Shown: positions 63,957 to 64,000 of the stretch, one piece after another | Position numbering within the stretch: the stretch's first letter is position 1 | How the letters are laid out: the number at the start of each line of letters is the position of its first letter | Position numbers and translations under genes: made by a program | Source of the DNA: CAVRXT01 sp049644285 | GTDB lineage: Bacteria > Acidobacteriota > Terriglobia > Acidiferrales > UBA7541 | Assembly: GCA_049644285.1 (NCBI GenBank) | Contig: JBARRP010000097.1 | Location: forward strand, 12,895 to 76,894 | Length of the DNA stretch: 64,000 nucleotides | Reading direction: 5' to 3' | Notes under the pieces: model-generated | Databases searched by the model: none | The model's input: the letters and a program-made list of their open reading frames with translations, nothing else | Told to the model about the DNA's origin: nothing

Positions 63957-64000
63957 GCAGCCCGATTCTGCCGGCAGTGGGCGGATGATCTCCCACGCCC

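Overview
This 64 kb window is a dense, GC-rich (roughly 60% by eye) bacterial chromosome segment carrying about 54 protein genes, almost all core metabolism, information processing and envelope functions. No rRNA, tRNA, CRISPR array, prophage or insertion sequence was recognised. The gene set, the short TGTAGCTC hairpins between genes and frequent 1-4 nt gene overlaps fit an Acidobacteriota-like genome; that assignment is an inference from gene style, not proven.

Layout. 1-6.7 kb: a GAF-domain gene cut by the left edge, a divergent sdhC-sdhA-sdhB operon, an exported M19 dipeptidase and two cyclophilin prolyl isomerases. 6.7-15 kb: a GT39-like membrane glycosyltransferase, then minus-strand genes for an unknown protein, malate dehydrogenase, NADP isocitrate dehydrogenase, glutamine synthetase I and inositol-3-phosphate synthase, with hairpin repeats in two intergenic gaps. 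15-19.7 kb: a DUF4097 protein with a ladder of GDG repeats, PolX, a Nudix hydrolase that seems to need a CTG start, and an orphan LytTR response regulator. 19.8-26.4 kb: acyl-CoA dehydrogenase, trpS (with an insertion), scpA-scpB, an RsuA/RluB-type pseudouridine synthase (with Glu at the catalytic Asp position), hisC and a CoA-binding protein. 26.4-36 kb: a propeller-like exported protein, rarA, a SpoU methyltransferase, a Sua5/YrdC protein, and mutS-anmK-peptide-binding lipoprotein on the minus strand.

36.3-39.9 kb is the most interesting part: a CYTH phosphatase, then a promoter, a highly structured leader of about 230 nt ending in a strong intrinsic terminator, then a soluble PRC/MgtE_N/CBS protein whose gene overlaps that of an NRAMP-family transporter. 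The transporter lacks both the DPGN motif and the TM6 methionine typical of transition-metal NRAMPs. The arrangement suggests a divalent-cation (probably Mg2+) uptake system in which the MgtE gating domain has been detached from its own pore and paired with an NRAMP-type pore under RNA control.

39.9-44.6 kb: uppS-cdsA-dxr-rseP-fur, an isoprenoid/phospholipid/envelope-protease operon. 44.8-47.1 kb: ribF, a PhnP-like hydrolase and a DUF1844 protein (minus). 47.3-51.1 kb: mazG, a COG3375-type GNAT, a MenC/N-succinylamino acid racemase and an EamA transporter. 51.3-57 kb: CPBP protease, DUF3303 protein, a beta-decarboxylating dehydrogenase, an MFS transporter, rhomboid protease and a PfkB sugar kinase. 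57.2-64 kb: recO-glyQ-glyS and pyruvate phosphate dikinase.
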